Source: Sycon ciliatum
Lineage: Eukaryota; Porifera; Calcarea; Leucosolenida; Sycettidae
NCBI RefSeq assembly: GCF_964019385.1
Contig: NC_088645.1
Span: forward strand, 38,850,463 to 38,914,462
DNA length: 64,000 bases
Reading direction: 5' to 3'
A model generated the notes under the pieces. The model saw only the letters and a program-made list of their open reading frames with translations, did not search any database and had not been told where the DNA came from. This document shows, in pieces, positions 21,526-33,527 of the stretch. Both the position numbers and the translations under genes were made by a program. Position 1 is the first letter of the stretch; each line of letters begins with the position of its first letter.

Positions 21526-22756
21526 GTTCGATAACGTTAGGACAGTCTAAGTTAGGTGTTCTCCTCTTCAGGCTTATTGGGCCTGTAAAAATTCTAAAAA
21601 ATAGCTTCCAAAATTTAATGGCTAAACGCAGGTCCCTATGAATACTGTTCTGCTGGGCAATAATGATGTTTACACCAATCTACACTCTATGCTGTCACAG
21701 CAGCCACAACTGATCCTCTCTGTCTCTCTGATCACTATTTGATAAAGCCAATCTTTAAATCGCTGTTGCACAGGATCTCAGGTGCGAAGAAGCGATGAAT
21801 CGATACATGGCATTGTGAATAAAAGAACAACAAATTCACAGTGCACGTGAGACTCGTTTAGAAAGAATAAGTTTCCGCATTCGTAAGAACGCCACACCCC
21901 GGGATCATGATAAAGAAAATATGTCGTGAAAATGACTGAAAGAACCAAACAAGTATTTGATCTTCCAGCTAGCTTAGCCTGGCACTACCATACTAGCAGT
22001 GCTACCAAGTACCAGCCCTCCATATTTTCTGTATTTGTACGGAAAATCACTCCTTGTTCGCACTACAGAATTTGAGCAAATGGTACAGAAAATCGAAGAA
22101 GATCAATCAGCTGTGTAGAAGCATTGCAAGTTATTATTATTATTATGACGGATAACCCAAAGGCAATGGTACCTAAATCAGGTGTAAGCTGAGCGATGAA
22201 TAGTCTTGCCAAAGCGTTTGTAAGTCACACATGTTTTACACTACCAAATGCAGCCACCGACATGCATATGCGTGTCAAAAAACGTTATAATGCAAGTATG
22301 CACGCAATGTACACGGCAGTACGCAAAACACTGCAAGATACGGAAAATCAGAAGTCTGAGTACGCAAAGCAGACTTAATTGGTGGACAGCTCTGTACTGG
22401 CCTGTACGGAGGGAGTGAATCTCAATGTGTGCAATGCACGCACTTCGGCCGACAGTGAAAACTATGCAAGTCGTGTAGGTTTGCAGGATGAATGTGAGTC
22501 CTTTAAGACAAGCGCCTTAGTGGAGTAGCCCACCGAAAGAAGAGTACTTGACACCACGAAGTGGAGTCTGCGCATACAACAGTGAGGGGGTAAAATTAGC
22601 TATGACTGATTCTGCATGTGTGTCACATTACACTAGCAGATAGGCACACGTGTTGTTCCGAAAAGATGCTTATGTCAGTGTTTGAATATGTCATGTACCA
22701 GGTAATATTGTTGCCAGGATCTCACGGTGAGAGTCAGACTTGGATATGGTATCAAT
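21526..22756. other. No gene seen
   Basis: AT-leaning sequence with short frames only. An AGTTTCCGCATTCGTAAGAACGCCAC word near 21.87 kb is weakly related to one at 16.02 kb. Confidence 0.35.
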
Positions 22757-23214
22757 TAGGGGTGAAACGATTACACTTTTCAACTATCGGTTGACCTGCC
22801 CTTGTATCGATTTGATTATCGATTATGATATCGATTACTGCATCCTAGAAATTGTCGCGCCAGACCAGCACAAAGCATGCCGTGTTGACATATACACATA
22901 CACATGTACATACACACACGCAGATAAGCCGCGTACTCTACACAATGCAGTGGCACATCACGTGCAGGTGCAGACAGTCAGTTTTTTATTTTTATTTTAT
23001 TTTTTCATAGCCCTACTGGAAAACATATGGACAACAAAAAGAAACGAGGAAAAGGACAAAGTACAGTATCTAGTAGTGCTGTACATGACATATTTTGATT
23101 CTTGCAGACGTTTCTTTTTTTTATAATCGCGTAATCGAAACAGACAGCGTAATCGAAATTGTTTCCTTGTAATGATCGATTAGACGGATAACTGATATAA
23201 TCGTTTCAGCCCTA
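22757..23214. mobile_element. hAT-like MITE with perfect 8-bp target duplication (copy 3)
   Basis: The ends TAGGGGTGAAACGATTA and TAATCGTTTCAGCCCTA are inverted with one mismatch and flanked by GTATCAAT at 22749-22756 and 23215-23222. Subterminal ATCGATT words replace the TTCGAA words of copies 1 and 2, so it is a related but distinct subfamily. Confidence 0.9.
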
Positions 23215-23222
23215 GTATCAAT

Positions 23223-25186
23223 AGATTATCAATATCATACATCACCACCCAAAGTATAATAGCCGAAGGGCCCGTTTGTGTGGTGGTGTCTGATTTCGTG
23301 AGCAAGATGAAGTGGCTACAGATGTGTTTTATATAACACCCTAAGAAAAGATCATCAATACTGGGGAAAGTGATCCTGGTAGCATGTTGTATCCAGTGTG
23401 GCATGACAGAGACTCCCTCAATTTAGGCTAAGGCCTGTGGAAAATCCATAAATACATAAATACAATACATACAGGCATCGCAACCTTCGGATTACATGTA
23501 TATGCACTTTTGCTTGCCTCCTGGAGTGTGGTTGCACCTTGGTTCAGTAGACTTTGTTTTTCGAATTCGTTTCTATAACATTAAGTTTCTTTGTGTTACT
23601 GCTATGTCTTTTCATGTGTTTTACAGGATAGCCATCTGTTGATGAATACCACTCTGAGGCACTCTCACGAGCGAATGTGTTTGAGAATCCATGTCGGAAT
23701 GATGGTCGTGTCGGCCTAAAGGTGCATTACATTGCCGATACTCGCCACCTCCACCCTGGAACATGTTCAATTTCTGTTTCTCGTATGAAAGGACCGAACA
23801 GGTTGTTTTCCTGCCTCAGTGGACCACTCAAAACTGAACAGCAGTGATGGAAGAAGATTTGCCGTGAATCTCGTTCACATAATCAGCCTGTTTCATTGCT
23901 GTGCTGAGGTGACTGCTTCATAACAATGACCAAGCAGCATTAATTTTTGCATAGTACTGCAGTGCCCCTAAAATTGGAGAATATCGAATTTCTCTGATAG
24001 CATTGTGATTCATTTGTAAATAAACATCACTACTCTTTTTGAGTAGCATAGCAATGACAGAGTTGGTTTGATGTATGACAAAAATGGAGCCGCTTTTTAA
24101 ACCTGTACTATAAGCAGTACCGCCGGAAGCAGTTTTTGATCGGTCCGGTAGTTTAATGGCCTTGTATACTTTGTGTGTGATATGGCGGGTACACACGTCC
24201 TCCACAGCAGGAAACATTTGTTGGTGGCTAACAAATTGGTCCGGTGATAACCTGACCAACCAGACCGGTTCCGGCGGGCCTGATAATTGTGGGGTTCATG
24301 AGCAGCTCAAGTACTTAGCATGGCTTTGGACATGTCCTCAGTTGAAACCGACTTCCCTAGGCGTTCTCTGAGGGGACCGAGGTCTACTCTATCAGTTCAT
24401 GTATTCTGTGAAGTGACATGACCATTCGTGGGGACCTTGCTCATAACTGCAAACGTCCTCGTCTGATTTTTCCGCATCAATTGAACGTTCTACTGAAGTA
24501 CATGTGCATGTAGTGAAAGCCACATGCAAAAGGCTGTTCCATGGCACTCATCTGCCACCAAGCACTGGGTTCATTGGCTGAAAATATTCTTCGGCACAGT
24601 AAAGTGGTGCGCCCAATAACGTGGAAGCCTACAGAACATCCAGCCTGGAATACTAAGAACACCACAGCCCAAAATTAAGAATTGCGGTGCTGGGTTTGTG
24701 CTGTTGTAGAACACGGGGATTGATATTGATTGTTATGTTGTACATGTATTTGAGCTTTACCACTACATACACGTCTGTCTATACACAATACTCAATCTGC
24801 GGACAGCATGCTGTTTCACTCATCAATGCAGCACAGAGAAAATGAGGCAGATGAATGTCCTGCTAGAGAGCATCGAATACTGCAAGACATGTTGTTATAA
24901 CGGGTCGCAAGTTTAATGATTGTCCAAAATTCATAGGTTAACGAGAAGATATGTTTAACGACCTTGCAAGATTCCGGCATATCCACACACAACATACAGT
25001 GCGTATCGGTTATAGTGTGGTCGTATACAAGAATATACTGCCTACAAGAATGAACACTCATTTTTTCATAATCATAACACCTATTTTATGAACTAAATAT
25101 TGCGACAGAGCTTTCGGCCATATTTTCAATTCATTGCATTCCCAACTCCTCACAACCACGCGCTCTTCAGCCGAACCATACAGACA
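23223..25186. other. No gene seen
   Basis: Several 60-113-codon frames occur on both strands without recognisable domains or splice pattern. From about 25130 the sequence is related to the flank of the hammerhead relic at 13.25 kb. Confidence 0.35.
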
Positions 25187-25217
25187 CCAGCAGTGACACT
25201 TCCGTTGAGAGATAATA

Positions 25218-25297
25218 TTCCTCCACGCCTCTAGACAGCTGTTTCGCTCCCTGTCGGAGCTCATCAGTAGAGGATGATAATGATGATAATGGAGGAA
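25218..25297 (-). ncRNA. Hammerhead ribozyme (left arm)
   Basis: Minus strand order: CCTCTA (stem I), CTGATGA core, GCTCC-loop-GGAGC (stem II), GAAA core, palindromic ACAGCTGT minimal stem III with cleavage-site C, then TAGAGG (stem I). An outer TTCCTCC/GGAGGAA helix extends stem I beyond an internal loop. All invariant core bases are present. It differs from the right-arm copy by one base in the internal loop (CGT versus CGC). Confidence 0.85.
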
Positions 25298-26220
25298 TGA
25301 TCATTCTTATACACCAGAAATGGCGCAAGTGCGCGCTTTCCACATATATCAATGGCATATGCAAGCTGCTAAAATGGTAAAGTGTGAGAACAGCGATAAA
25401 TAATCATAGTACGCGCTCATTGGTGGAGAAACACACCACACAAGCGACGAAAATCTTACTCGGAATACTGATGCCAATGGAAAGTACATGTATGTTGTTT
25501 ATTATTATGATGTTGCAATGTCCATGTATGCAGGCGAGGCGAGACTCACCGCCGAGATCCCCCAACGCGACAGGCTCGGTTGCCGTTCAGGATTCACACC
25601 GACCTGTCCGCCCGTCAACAGGATTGACAGCGGGAGGCCCCACTGATGCCGATGTCGATGCACACCAGGAAACTGGTAGTCGTGCGTGTGATACTAACAG
25701 GTCTAGTAGCAACCACTGACAAACGAGAGGCCAGCTGGGGCATTCACTCCAGTCAGGGATGCTTGGTCGACGCTTCGTATCAGCAGCTCAGCTCAGTTTG
25801 ATCAAAGATGTTGCAGATGTGTCTTGCTTTCCTCCTTCCTTCTTCACCGACTCGTCTTGTCATCTCTCCTTCTTTCTTCACCGACTCTTCGTGTCCACTC
25901 TGCTCTGCCACTAACGGCGCATTAAAACCGAGCGGCAACCGAGCCTGTCGCGTTGGGGGATCTCGGCGGTGAGTCTCGCCTCGCCTGCATACATGGACAT
26001 TGCAACATCATAATAATAAACAACATACATGTACTTTCCATTGGCATCAGTATTCCGAGTAAGATTTTCGTCGCTTGTGTGGTGTGTTTCTCCACCAATG
26101 AGCGCGTACTATGATTATTTATCGCTGTTCTCACACTTTACCATTTTAGCAGCTTGCATATGCCATTGATATATGTGGAAAGCGCGCACTTGCGCCATTT
26201 CTGGTGTATAAGAATGATCA

Positions 26221-26300
26221 TTCCTCCATTATCATCATTATCATCCTCTACTGATGAGCTCCGACAGGGAGCGAAACAGCTGTCTAGAGGCGCGGAGGAA
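26221..26300 (+). ncRNA. Hammerhead ribozyme (right arm)
   Basis: Core CTGATGA at 26251-26257, stem II GCTCC/GGAGC at 26258-26262 and 26268-26272, GAAA at 26273-26276, stem III palindrome ACAGCTGT at 26276-26283, predicted cleavage after C26284, stem I CCTCTA/TAGAGG at 26245-26250 and 26285-26290. The outer helix TTCCTCC/GGAGGAA (26221-26227, 26294-26300) leaves an asymmetric internal loop suited to the tertiary contact with loop II that natural hammerheads use. The very short self-complementary stem III implies activity mainly in dimers, as reported for retrozyme-type hammerheads. Confidence 0.85.
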
Positions 26301-26331
26301 TATTATCTCTCAACGGAAGTGTCACTGCTGG

Positions 26332-28948
26332 TACCTATTTTATGTGTATATTTATTCTTACAAGCAGTATTATCGCATAGTAGAATATATCGGCCCTAAG
26401 AATGGATTTTGTGTAGCAAAATATGCCAGATTAGTGCAAAGTGTATCGCCTATAGTAATAACATCTGTGCTCTGTGCATGCTCAATACAATAATATTCAA
26501 CACAAAAAGAGAGTTATGTCCAACTGAGCATTGGAGAATCACTTTTTCTGTCCAGTCCGACTCTTTCTTCCGACTTCTCTCCTATCTGCTGCTCCGCATT
26601 CGCCTAGCACGACCGCGAGTCTGATCCGTGTGTATCATGATTGTTTAGACCTACATGATTGTACGTGTCCACATGCCAAACATGTATTATGTCACACGTG
26701 CATATGATATGTCACACGTGATTTATCGTGTGTAAGAAATATCGGCAATAAGAATCAAATGTCGTTTTTCAAACACCCACGCTATAACCGATACCTACTA
26801 TGAATCAGTACTGTATGGCCTCAACGGATCTTATTATAACGAAGAAATGTCATCCGTTAACGGGTTAGATTTACTTCCTCGTTATATATACATGCCTTAC
26901 AGTACAGGTATTATAGAATCATGCCTTGCAGATCTCGTTACGGACCCTTCGATGCAGGTTTGAAAATTAGATGGCTGTGTAGCTTCAGTTGTCTCAGAAT
27001 ATTTTATCCAGCAGCAACAACGTTGGGCACCGATTATCTGACACACAACTATTCACTATAATGAGTATGCGTTGGAACACTTTACCCCGAGTCATACTAT
27101 AGCAGTGAATGCCATGCATGGGTTTACCTCACACGCTGAATTTCATAATTTGACATCCAAATCACAGAAGAGTGGTGTTCCAAACTTTACGTAATTGCAC
27201 TCCATGTCCTGCGAGCTACAGTAGAATACTTAAATAGAATAATAGTTATAGCACGTTCTTAGAAACAAATCGTATAGGTTCGAGGCTGTCAACCCAGAAA
27301 TTTGTGATTTCACAGCCATAGATGTTACCAGTCACGTCACTGTATACAGTAGGTATGCAGAAGAAAATACTAGTAACTCTTTGTGGAAGAGCTGTGCCAA
27401 AATGTGTACAGTACAGTAAATTCATAAAAAGAAGTGAGAAAAGCAGTGACAAGGCTGTGCATGATGTAGATCTACCAGTAAGTACAGTGCACCAGTGAAA
27501 CTGTTGGTGTAGTACCGGTATACTACAAGTACTATAATTATGGCATGGCCCATGCCACTACAATCTATTTGCAGTGGGCCGCAGTAGGCCAGTGCAACAG
27601 AAAGCAATTCAGTAGCTGTGTGCAATGTGAACATCTATGACATGCAAGTAAACTGCCATACAGCACAATCGATTACTCTCAGCCCACATAAGTACAATGT
27701 AGGCCAGTCAGTAGTATAGATACATAGAGCACACTCTACATCATACATAGTCAGCACCAAATTTATTATTGTCGATGTACTTTGCAATGATGAAATGATG
27801 GCAAGCATGCTTGATTCATCATAATACTGCCTTGAACTTGGTTGGAAATTAGTTGTAAGTTCAGTGGTCGAGGTAAGCAGAGCTGCTCCAGCTTTCAGAA
27901 TCCTGCAGAGAAAAAGGCAGACAGCAAATGTAGGTATAATAGTAGCAAGCTGACGTAAAGAGCCTGTCTTTCAATACAATAATTCTATCCACTGCATGGA
28001 CAGACCTGGTGCTTCATTCACCTCTGTTTCTTGCTTTCTCAGAAAACCTACTTCCTTCTTCTGCCATCTAGCTCATGACATACATTTTCTTTACGCCTAT
28101 TCAGCCGTGGTCGACTTTCGCCCCTCCTGTTTGATTGGCAATTGCAGTCAACCTGGGGAATACTGACCCTCGATTGTGAATGAGAAAAGTGTCGCTATCG
28201 GTGTATTGTTGTTACTCGTGAGGTTGGAAGTATGCAATCAAATGGTCACTAGATCTGAAGATTGTGTCGTTATTTGCGAGTTGTTTTGTAAACCCGAGGT
28301 ACATTATTCACAAGGTGGATTGTACATGCTATGGGATGTAGAATAACTAACCAAACAAGAATGTATAAACAATTAAATGAAACAATTCCAGAACGTTTTC
28401 GTGTGACTATCAAACAAGAATGGTGTAACAATGATTTGAGTCTATATCCAATTGGATGAACCTAGAGTGCATGATCCATTCCAGAAAGGCGACTTCAGTG
28501 AGTCTTGAGTTATCAGCAGCATCATACTTCCATTGAGCTTTTTTTTCTTTTTCGAAACGACCCTCTCTTTTCAATTCGAACGAAGGTCAACATACGATTA
28601 TGGCAGGCATGCACGCACTGATCTTCACTGTATACATGTGCATGTATACTGTACTGTAGTCTGTACAGTCAACTAGTCGTGTTCCATTTGGCTTCCATAG
28701 GTGCAACTTGGCTTACGGTAAGTGTCACTACAAGTGCATAGTAGCCCCCCCCCCCCTCCGGGAGTGCGCGTGAACAGGAACTGTGAACTGGTAAAAGAAT
28801 TATTCGACGCCTTCGTTCGTTTCGATGGAGAAGGTTCATTTGGCAAATTGAGGCCTTCGTTCACCTCTTGCCCCAGGAGCGAAATTTTCACTCCATGGCT
28901 GCCTGTTTGAGCCGTCCTTGTGGAAGGGTTGATTTATGCATGCCCGCA
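26332..28948. other. No gene seen
   Basis: AT-rich sequence with no supported frame. A poly-C run lies at about 28744-28756. TACATGTA words are frequent. Confidence 0.4.
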
Positions 28949-28950
28949 TA

Positions 28951-29198
28951 TAGACCTTTATTCGATAAACGTCACAATCACGTGAGGGGTCCCGGGAACC
29001 AGGGAGCGGCAAGAGACCTGCACTCAGTGCACAGAGGACTCGGCGTGGGAACATAGGAGTAGAAAAATACCGGTATTTTACTACTCCCTTGTACGAACTG
29101 GGCCTTTCTTGCCACTTGTTTCACGTACGCGTGCCCCAGCTTACGACAAATCCCTGGAGGCGAGTCCAAAAATCATGTTATCGAATACTAAAGGTCTA
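28951..29198. mobile_element. 248-bp TIR element with TA target
   Basis: TAGACCTTTATTCGATAA and TTATCGAATACTAAAGGTCTA are inverted, with one two-base indel, flanked by TA at 28949-28950 and 29199-29200. No coding capacity. Confidence 0.6.
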
Positions 29199-29949
29199 TA
29201 GAATTGCTGATCTAGACGTTTCGGTTTAACAGAGCAAGCCTGTGATTAAGAGCTACACAGAACACAGATCACGTAGAACTACCCAATATGGGGTCAAAAC
29301 TCACAACATCTTGGGTACTTTGGTCTCATGTCGTCTCCCCGGGTGCTATGAATCCCTGATGCACATTTATCTACATATACAATGTAACCGTAACTCTACC
29401 AATGTTGCGGACGATGACCCCCCCCCCCCGGCATACAGAAAGTTGCTATGTCCTGGCCCTCATACAGCATTGGGGAGGCACTGAATCACTTTTGCAAAAA
29501 GGACTAGCCGAAAGTGGCACAACAAATTTTCTATTCTCAGAAAAGCGGCGTTCCAGCCGAGTTTATCTTTTAATTAAATGGTTTTCTCGGTTGGGATTTC
29601 ATACCTGACAACCATCCCGATTTGGCCGGGACTGTCCCGACATCGAGGGCGGGCATAGGCACCCAAAAGTGCATTCGTTCCATGCCTCACCGCGAGCTAC
29701 ATTTGTATACATTTTCATGCCTAGGTACAGTATGTCATTCGATCTCAGGTTTGCAAAGGTTGGCAGGTATGAGATTTTTAGAGTGACCAGTTCTGACTAT
29801 TGCCACCTGCTGCGCAGAAGTGTCATTCCTACATCCTGGCTGCAAACATACCTCCTCCCCCCCCCCCCCCCCCCCCCCACACACACACCACCACCAACAA
29901 TGTTGGATCCTATTTACAGGACCTCACTCTATATGAAAGTGTAGCAGCG
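29199..29949. other. No gene seen; poly-C tracts
   Basis: Poly-C runs at about 29420-29429 and 29857-29878, the latter followed by CACACA. No supported coding sequence. Confidence 0.4.
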
Positions 29950-30684
29950 GCACTGCCAAAGTATAAAAACAACATTTGAAATGCAAGCTCCATTGTGCAT
30001 GCATGGAGGGCATGGGGAAGAGACTGAGAGGGTGAATGAAAGTGAAGGAAATTTGTTCCGAAATCAAGAGAATCCGAGGAACCCTTGCTGCATTCTTCAG
30101 TTCGATACCGTCAGTGGGTGCATCTCAGATGTGTTGTGTGCCCAGACATACAAGTAGCACTAACCTGAGCATGAGAGCTGCTTGTCATCGTCGTGGTCAG
30201 GAAAACGGAAGGACGAACGAAGTAGATTGCTGACCATGACGAACAACAGTGCATATCCAGACGACAGACGGCTTGCCTGAATCAGTCTGGTGCATCTTCA
30301 GGAATCTTCTTTCCTAATCGCATTCAGCAGCCAGCTTCGAGGTCAAGAGCGCGATGATATTTTCAGAAGGAATAATTATTTTCAATTTTTTTTAAATTTT
30401 GGAGAAGAAGCTTCCTTTCTAAAAAAAAGCGTTCCTTGCTTTCACGCAAGGTGCCTTGCCGGACATGTCGTCGACAGCACAGTGTCGGCAGATCCACATT
30501 TGTAGGCTGCAGACACATGAGACCCGGCAGACGTTTTGATCAGCCCGGCCTGGTGGTGAGATTTTGGACCCGGGAGTACTAAAAACTGCTCGCATCCCAG
30601 GGTGCTCAGTTTCGCTCTATCCGATCGAGTAAGGCTTCCAGAAAGGCCCTCAGGTGCGCGGCCTGCGGTGCCATAATATACCTC
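29950..30684 (-). repeat. Large inverted duplication, right arm
   Basis: Sister of 20752-21525. It lacks the 48-bp insert and carries ~20 extra bases near 29.98 kb (TTTGAAATGCAAGCTCCATT). The shared 71-residue open frame lies on the plus strand at 30290-30505. Confidence 0.85.
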
Positions 30685-30734
30685 TTAGCCCGCGAGATCG
30701 TAGCCCGCAACACCCTGACCCCCATACTGTGCGT

Positions 30735-30772
30735 TTTCGATTTCGGTTTCGATTTCGATTTCGGTTTCTCGT
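30735..30772. repeat. Hexamer repeat
   Basis: Tandem TTTCGA/TTTCGG hexamers. Confidence 0.8.
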
Positions 30773-31006
30773 TTCTTGAATTGGCTTGTACGCGCTGGGT
30801 CTGCAATTATTCATGAACTGACTTGTTACAATCGTGTCTTTGTTGTATGCGCTGTGTCTGCAAAGCTAGTCGTCGTGTGAAGTGTCTTGCCGTGCATCGT
30901 AGAACCATAGTAGCGTATATCGTGTGAGCACGAACCGTCGTGTGATAAGGCTACCGGTAAAATAGTAATTTAGTTATTCTTTTGGAGATCGGCCGGCGCT
31001 GCCGCA

Positions 31007-31120
31007 GTGCCGCAGGATGCATGCTCAACACAAATACGTACGTGTCCATGGTGTGGAAGAAAAACGGTCATAGATCACGATGATGATTCATGCCTTGGCA
31101 CCTGTCTACTTTGCAAGAAT
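31007..31120 (+). CDS. Possible zinc-ribbon-like exon
   Basis: The frame opens MPQDACSTQIRTCPWCGRK and continues to a second pair in CLGTCLLCKN, giving a Cys-x-x-Cys ... Cys-x-x-Cys spacing. Downstream the same frame runs into the 82-bp tandem repeat and is then Val/Gly-rich. No family is recognised. The first Cys pair is absent from the second copy of the locus (31.63 kb), so it may be either a genuine short exon or chance. Confidence 0.2.
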
Positions 31121-32198
31121 GCAGGTGTTTTGCTGGTAGAAACGGTTGGCTGTCAACATGGATTGGTGGCATTCAGTGTATACAGATCTACTTTGCAAGA
31201 TTATGTAGGTGTTTTGCTGGTAGAAACGGTTGGCTGTCAACATGGATCGGTGGCATTCAGTGTATACAGATCTACTTTGCAAGAATGTAGGTGTTTTGCT
31301 GGTAGAAACGGTTGGCTGTCAACATGGATTGGTGGTATTCAGTGCATTTGCGTCAAGTCAGTCATTATCATACTACCATGCACGTCGTTTGACGCAACAA
31401 CAATGTCAAGCAGGGGTTGCACGCACTACTACTGCTACTGCTAGTGATACTCAGCCAGGCTGGGACCGCTCCCCGTTCTTGTGTCGCGCATGTGACAAGG
31501 CGGGGTCAAGGGGGGAAATGTTCCACACACCGACTCATTCAACCATATAAATTAAATAGTGATGAGGCGTTGTTTCGCGAGTTGAGGACGACAACAGTCA
31601 ATATTTCTCATTCAGTCTATCCAGAGAAAAAAGGTCATAGATCACGATGATGATTCATGCCTTGGCACCTGTCTACTTTGCAAGAATGCAGGTGTTTTGC
31701 TGGTAGAAACGGTTGGCTGTCAACATGGATTGGTGGCATTCAGTGTATACAGATCTACTTTGCAAGATTATGTAGGTGTTTTGCTGGTAGAAACGGTTGG
31801 CTGTCAACATGGATCGGTGGCATTCAGTGTATACAGATCTACTTTGCAAGAATGTAGGTGTTTTGCTGGTAGAAACGGTTGGCTGTCAACATGGATTGGT
31901 GGTATTCAGTGCATTTGCGTCAAGTCAGTCATTATCATACTACCATGCACGTCGTTTGACGCAACAACAATGTCAAGCAGGGGTTGCACGCACTACTACT
32001 ACTACTGCTAGTGATACTCAGCCAGGCTGGGACCGCTCCCCGTTCTTGTGTCGCGCATGTGACAAGGCTGGGTCAAGGGGGGAAATGTTCCACACACCGA
32101 CTCATTCAACCATATAAATTAAATAGTGATGAGCCGCTGTTTCGCGAGTTGAAGACGACAACAGTCAATATTTTCTCATTCAGTCTATCTAGAGAGCT
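31066..32198 (+). repeat. 567-bp tandem duplication containing 82-bp tandem units
   Basis: Segment 31066-31632 is repeated as 31633-32198 with few changes (for example a longer CTA run in copy 2). Inside each, a unit of 82-84 bp beginning CTACTTTGCAAGA and containing GGTAGAAACGGTTGGCTGTC is present three times. Near its end each copy holds AATGTTCCACACACCGACTC, ATATAAATTAAATAG (TATA-like) and TTCAGTCTATC, which recur as the upstream region of the leader exon described next. Confidence 0.85.
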
Positions 32199-32268
32199 AC
32201 GAATTCAAGCGTGACTTCGTGCTTGAAGTTCAGAGAGCGATTCCTCATACCGGTGAAGTGTTTTAGGG

Positions 32269-32501
32269 ATGGCGGACAGGTGAGCGAGTTACCTTGAATT
32301 TCACATACTTGTACATGTAGTGCAACTACACTTCATAGCATTAGCAGCTAGCCTGAAGGGTTGGGAACCTTTTTTGTTTCAATACTTCGTTGCTGTTTCT
32401 TGTCTTTGCCATTCGGCCCGATGAAAAGCTCAAAATCTGGGAAGGAGGGCAATCCCAACGGCGGAAATCAGAATAAGCCTCCACCTACAGTCCATTCATA
32501 A
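32269..32501 (+). pseudogene. Leader-exon gene copy 1 (acceptor lost)
   Basis: A start codon in TTTTAGGGATGGCGGACAG is followed after 11 coding bases by a GTGAGC donor. The intron (about 32280-32416) is clearly homologous to those at 35.8 and 44.6 kb. The expected acceptor reads CATTCGG instead of CATTCAG. If splicing did occur there, exon 2 would encode a short Lys/Ser/Gly/Asn/Pro-rich peptide (MADSPMKSSKSGKEG...) stopping at 32499-32501. Immediately upstream, a 24-codon frame (SYEFKRDFVLEV...) conserved in the sister loci ends one base before the start triplet. Confidence 0.45.
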
Positions 32502-32900
32502 AAAGATGGGTCCTGGCTCTGGCGAGCTCCCGTATTTGGCGATTTTTCGTGATTTCATCGTACACAGTGCAGTGCTGCGAACTTTGAAATTTGAAAAAGG
32601 GTCCAAAAAGGGTGCCTGAACTGGGGTTCGAACCGCAGAATGCACTGTTGCAGGCGGGGTCAAACGGCCTGGATTTTGATGGTTTTTCCCAATTCAGTGC
32701 TTTTGGGGCAAAACCTGGCCGAAATCCTATTCTTGCTATGGCTTGCTTTTTGGACAAAAAAACTTCAGAAACATAATTGGAAGAGGATTCCATATGGGAT
32801 TGCAGAAAAAAATTCTAAAAAAACTCAACGTTTGACCCATTTATGGCCAAAAGCTAGAAGTTCATTTTTTTCTGAATGGACTGTAAGTGAGTACACCAAA
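32502..32900. other. No gene seen
   Basis: An imperfect B-box-like GGTTCGAACC occurs near 32624 but without other SINE features. No domain-like frame. Confidence 0.35.
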
Positions 32901-32944
32901 TCTTGTTTATTCCCGTAGCTATGCAAAAGACGTTACTTCAGTTA

Positions 32945-33524
32945 TAGGGGATTCACACACACGGGTAAACCTGAGGTCACGGGACAAGGTAAAAGTTCAG
33001 ACCTTCGGTCAAGGGAGTGGGGCCGTTCACACCCGTGGTCAGTTTTCCCTTGCCCGCACGTTTGGCCATGACCTTGTGGCGGGGCAACTAAAAAAATAAT
33101 CTGTACTGCATTTTTGTAGTGCATTCTGTACTGTATCTTGCTTTCGCCATGCACGATTTTTCGATGGACACTGTCTGAAAATGCAAGTTGCGATGCACTC
33201 GTACAACTAGGGTTCAGAGTTCTCGCCAAAGACAAGATCTACGCGTGTGCGTCTTATAGCCATGGGATTTTTCCCTTGACAAACGCCCTGCGGCCCACGG
33301 CCAAGGCTTTGCCAATTTTTTCCCCGAGAGGGTCTTCCTTTCCCCCAGTTATGGAAACTATGGTACTGGGGAAAAGGAAGAACCTCTCGGGCAAAACATG
33401 CGGCAAACATGTGGCCAAGGGAAAACTGACCACGGGTGTGAACAGCCCCCACTCCGTTGACCGAAGGTCTGAACTTTTACCTTGTCCCATGACCTCAGGT
33501 TTACCCGTGAGTGTGAATCCCCTA
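32945..33524. mobile_element. 580-bp foldback MITE
   Basis: TIRs begin TAGGGGATTCACAC and extend over 120 bases per side (left 32945-33070, right about 33400-33524), with TA immediately outside both ends. The interior holds a second inverted block. No transposase. Confidence 0.7.
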
Positions 33525-33527
33525 TAA

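Larger units (their letters stand above)
25187..26331. mobile_element. Palindromic hammerhead-bearing element
   Basis: Two 399-base arms (25187-25585 and 25933-26331) are almost perfect inverted copies round a ~347-base spacer. Each carries one complete type I-like hammerhead motif, transcribed outward. On the left, homology to the 13.3-kb relic continues past the arm boundary, so the left arm is part of a longer element copy. Hammerheads with minimal stem III are known in animal retrozymes and Penelope-like terminal repeats; no reverse transcriptase is encoded here, so this is a non-autonomous member or rearranged terminal repeats. Confidence 0.7.

Noticed and set aside
32606..32640. SINE call at the GGTTCGAACC word
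   Set aside because: The word is itself palindromic, and no A box, tail or second copy was found.
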